A stretch of 64,000 bases of DNA, taken from contig NZ_WNXC01000001.1 of assembly GCF_014172405.1 (NCBI RefSeq), positions 186,001 through 250,000 of the forward strand. Reading direction: 5' to 3'. Positions 61,283 through 64,000 of the stretch are shown one piece after another. Under the pieces are notes generated by a model that was not told the origin of the DNA, searched no databases, and was given only the letters and a program-made list of their open reading frames with translations. The position numbers were made by a program, and so were the translations under genes. Source of the DNA: Pedobacter gandavensis. Lineage in GTDB: Bacteria > Bacteroidota > Bacteroidia > Sphingobacteriales > Sphingobacteriaceae. The stretch's first letter is position 1, and each line of letters starts with the position of its first letter.

Positions 61283-61921
61283 TTATTTTTTTAATTGATC
61301 AAGACCAATTTTTTTTAACCAGCTCTGCAGTTCAGCCTGAACTTGTTTTTCTTTGTTGCCTTCCATCACGAATAAAATACCATCCCTTTCTTTGCCACCC
61401 TTGGTTGAAAAACCTTCCAGTATTTTGCTGTTTGGACACAATTGTTTTACCGTTTCAAAGCTGCTGCCAATGCCGTAACCTGCATTGGTATTAAAAGGAA
61501 TTACCGTTTTTCCGCCTAGATCGTACTGGTTCAAAAAGCTTTTCATAGGGGGAGGTAGTTGCATTCCCCAAGTAGGAAATCCGAGAAAGACCACATCATA
61601 CTTCTCGATACTGTCAATTTTTGTTTTCAAAGGGGGTAAAATGCCTGTTGCATTTTCATTGGCAACTTGGTCCACAGTGGTCTGATAATGCTCGGGATAG
61701 GGGGTAACCAGCTCCAAGGACACCAGGTCTCCAGCAACTTTCTGATGGATGAGCTCTGCAAGAGCCTTGGTGTTTTTTGTTCTCGACAAATAAACTATCA
61801 ATACTTTTTTATCTTTCAATAATTCAGTTTTTTCGGGTACTGACTCCTGTGCCTTTAAGCAAGAGGATAGCAACAATAAAACTGTACTGAGCCATAACCA
61901 ATTTAATTTTAATGTTTTCAT
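61283..61921 (-). CDS. Lipoprotein flavodoxin
   Basis: This 212-residue protein starts with a lipoprotein signal (LLLLSSCLKAQ, cysteine near residue 22) followed by a flavodoxin domain. VLIVYLSRTKNTKALAELI is the FMN phosphate loop (S-R-T-x-N-T), FLGFPTWGMQLPPPM is the second FMN loop with Trp, and NTNAGYGIGSSFETV the third. It should carry FMN outside the cytoplasm, attached to a membrane, which is unusual for a flavodoxin. It lies 4 bp before the Cys-hydrolase gene and 56 bp after the aldo/keto reductase gene. Confidence 0.9.
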   Translation of the reverse strand: MKTLKLNWLWLSTVLLLLSSCLKAQESVPEKTELLKDKKVLIVYLSRTKNTKALAELIHQKVAGDLVSLELVTPYPEHYQTTVDQVANENATGILPPLKTKIDSIEKYDVVFLGFPTWGMQLPPPMKSFLNQYDLGGKTVIPFNTNAGYGIGSSFETVKQLCPNSKILEGFSTKGGKERDGILFVMEGNKEKQVQAELQSWLKKIGLDQLKK

Positions 61922-61977
61922 TTCAGTTTTTGTACTTGTTTGAAGACCCCAAAATACCTGCCTATTCCTTTTTCCTA

Positions 61978-62844
<867 letters not shown>

Positions 62845-62858
62845 TTAGAACCTTGCTA

Positions 62859-62879
62859 TTCCAAATTTTCGATTTGGAA
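62859..62879. repeat. Perfect inverted repeat upstream of aldo/keto reductase
   Basis: TTCCAAAT (62859-62866) and ATTTGGAA (62872-62879) flank the five bases TTTCG, 30 bp before the reductase start. No T tract follows in the direction of transcription, so an operator is more likely than a terminator. Confidence 0.5.
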
Positions 62880-62939
62880 CAATGTGTATTTATATACTGA
62901 TTATGAGTTCTGTTATCAAGATTACTGATAAGAATCTGC

Positions 62940-63389
62940 TTATTTTTTGTATTCTTCATCGGTTACTTTATGCAACCAGATTGTTTTTCCTTTTTGTGAA
63001 GGAGAGGTTGCTATGTAAGTGACACCACTTTCAGGCGTGGCACCATGCCAGTGTTCAACTCCTGGCTGACATTTGACCACTTCGCCTCTTTTTACGATCT
63101 GTTTAGGTTTTCCTTTTTCTTGATAATAACCAATCCCTTCAGTAATGATTAAGATCTGTCCTCCTGGATGGCTATGCCAATCCAATCTAGCTCCTGGATC
63201 AAATATGGCTACTGATGTACCGTAGGCAAATACGCTATCAGGAGCATTTAACTCTGTAAGCCAAACATTTCCTACATGATGAACATTTGGTGATTTCTTC
63301 CCTTTCGGAAAAATAGGGCCTTCTTGTGCCAGAACTGGGGTGGTGAGGCTAGCAAGTAATAAAATTGAAATATAAAGTGCTTTTTTCAT
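62940..63389 (-). CDS. Exported cupin-domain protein
   Basis: This 149-residue protein has a cleavable signal peptide (LLASLTTPVLAQEG) and one cupin barrel with ARLDWHSHPGGQ and PGVEHWHGA as metal motifs. It is the third paralogue of this kind in the window and shares IFPKGKK and VTDEEYKK ends with the others. It is the first gene of the minus-strand cluster; a 110 bp gap with an inverted repeat separates it from the aldo/keto reductase. An 11-base box also seen before the 27421 cupin lies 53 bp upstream. Confidence 0.87.
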   Translation of the reverse strand: MKKALYISILLLASLTTPVLAQEGPIFPKGKKSPNVHHVGNVWLTELNAPDSVFAYGTSVAIFDPGARLDWHSHPGGQILIITEGIGYYQEKGKPKQIVKRGEVVKCQPGVEHWHGATPESGVTYIATSPSQKGKTIWLHKVTDEEYKK

Positions 63390-63562
63390 GGTGATAATTT
63401 TTATAATAAATCAAGATATTTCGTTGTAACTCTGTCTTTCTGTTTTACTGATCATACCTAAATATCGAGAAATTACTTCATTCATTTTTGAATGGAGGTA
63501 CCAACACGAAAATCAGGTACTTTAAGACGAAAGGACTTTTGAAAAATTAAGTGATTACTCGT

Positions 63563-63741
63563 TTACCAATCATTCTTTGGACTCAGCGGCTCTGCTTTTT
63601 TACTGATGTGAATTCTCTCAACCATGAAAGGTATCAGGTAATATCTGGATAAACGAGAAACATTGCAGCAATCAAGCTGATGAACAGCAACTGGTAGGAA
63701 CGTTCTTTAGTCATATGCTCGATCAAGCCATTTGGCTTCAT
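63563..63741 (-). pseudogene. Possible small membrane-protein gene broken by a frameshift
   Basis: On the minus strand, ATG 63741 opens a 35-codon frame with TKERSYQLLFISLIAAMFLV, ending at TGA 63634-63636. Another frame continues the text as RYYLIPFMVERIHISKK to a stop at 63563-63565. Together they read like one small membrane protein interrupted by an indel. No family recognised; a chance match cannot be excluded. Confidence 0.3.
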
Positions 63742-63802
63742 AGTTTTTATCGAGACATAAGACGTGAAATTATAAGTATTAAATAGTCATCGTTCTTGAT
63801 AT

Positions 63803-64000
63803 TTATTTATGATTGAGTTGTTCTGCCAGACCTATCAGAATCCCCTCTGCCCCGCGAATGTAGCACAGTCGGTATGAGTTTTGATACTGAACCACTTCAC
63901 CGACGAGGTGAGCGCCATGTTTGCTGAGCCTGGCTACCATTTCGTCAATATCTTCAACGGTAAACATAACCCGTAAATAACCGAGCGTGTTTACCGGAGC
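63803..64000 (-). CDS. VOC-family (glyoxalase-like) protein, C-terminal part
   Basis: This is the last 65 residues of a minus-strand gene whose start lies beyond the window. It reads LGYLRVMFTVEDIDEMVARL, HGAHLVGEVVQYQ and RLCYIRGAEGILIGLAEQL. This matches the second beta-alpha-beta-beta-beta module of vicinal-oxygen-chelate proteins, with the conserved Glu of the G-I-x-(I/L)-x-L region as a metal ligand. Glyoxalase, dioxygenase and fosfomycin-resistance-type members share this fold, so function cannot be fixed from this part. Confidence 0.82.
   Translation of the reverse strand, partial: APVNTLGYLRVMFTVEDIDEMVARLSKHGAHLVGEVVQYQNSYRLCYIRGAEGILIGLAEQLNHK

Overview
The window looks like a piece of a Bacteroidota chromosome, most likely Sphingobacteriaceae (Pedobacter-like). 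Evidence: about 40 percent GC; an ECF sigma / FecR / STN-domain SusC / SusD locus; many secreted glycoside hydrolases of families 2, 29, 92, 97 and 130; start sites mostly without strong Shine-Dalgarno sequences. No rRNA, tRNA, CRISPR array, insertion sequence or phage gene was seen. Genus assignment is inference from gene content.

Region 1 (1-14133, all plus strand, gaps of 25 bp or less, several overlaps) is one long catabolic operon. It encodes a sialidase-like protein (5' end outside the window), an M14/AspA-type deacylase, an SDR dehydrogenase, a threonine-synthase-like PLP enzyme, a RidA deaminase, an M81 (MlrC-type) metalloenzyme, an SMP-30 lactonase, an exported NanM-like kelch protein, a glutamate-semialdehyde-aminotransferase-like class III enzyme, an MFS carrier, an exported TIM-barrel protein, glycerate kinase and a GH29 fucosidase. 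Together they look like uptake, deacylation, deamination and oxidation of an N-acylated amino compound or amino-sugar acid ending at glycerate. The substrate is not known. Region 2 (14134-17237) holds loosely spaced accessory genes: a Met-rich exported protein, a methyltransferase and a TlpA-like thiol-disulfide protein.

Region 3 (17356-26240) is a TonB-dependent signalling and uptake locus: ECF sigma, FecR, SusC, SusD, purple-acid-type phosphatase and glycerophosphodiester phosphodiesterase. Its enzymes point to phosphate-ester scavenging rather than polysaccharide use. Region 4 (26330-34247) has a divergent AraC regulator with an exported cupin plus CMD-ABM fusion, a Crp/Fnr protein, a DJ-1/PfpI protein, a beta-propeller protein, and an overlapping PAP2 phosphatase / EptA phosphoethanolamine transferase pair that probably remodels lipid A. 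Region 5 (34466-50810) is a six-gene exported glycan-degradation operon (GH2, GH97, two unclassified proteins, CBM-like-GH92 fusion, GH95-like), followed by GH130 and a small flavin reductase.

Region 6 (50818-56799) is a mosaic with decayed genes: an aldehyde dehydrogenase tail and a shredded AraC regulator lie among an alpha/beta hydrolase, a DUF4142 lipoprotein, small unknown proteins, an aldo/keto reductase and a membrane-bound AraC-type regulator. Region 7 (56949-63389) has a beta-lactamase-fold serine hydrolase and, on the minus strand, an operon-like row of cupin, CMD, NTF2-like, Cys-nucleophile hydrolase, flavodoxin, aldo/keto reductase and cupin genes. All of these except the aldo/keto reductase carry export or lipoprotein signals. 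This cluster is paralogous in part to the cupin/CMD pair of region 4. With the region 1 operon it is the best candidate here for an undescribed system. The window ends inside a VOC-family gene. All calls come from reading the sequence; no database search was run.
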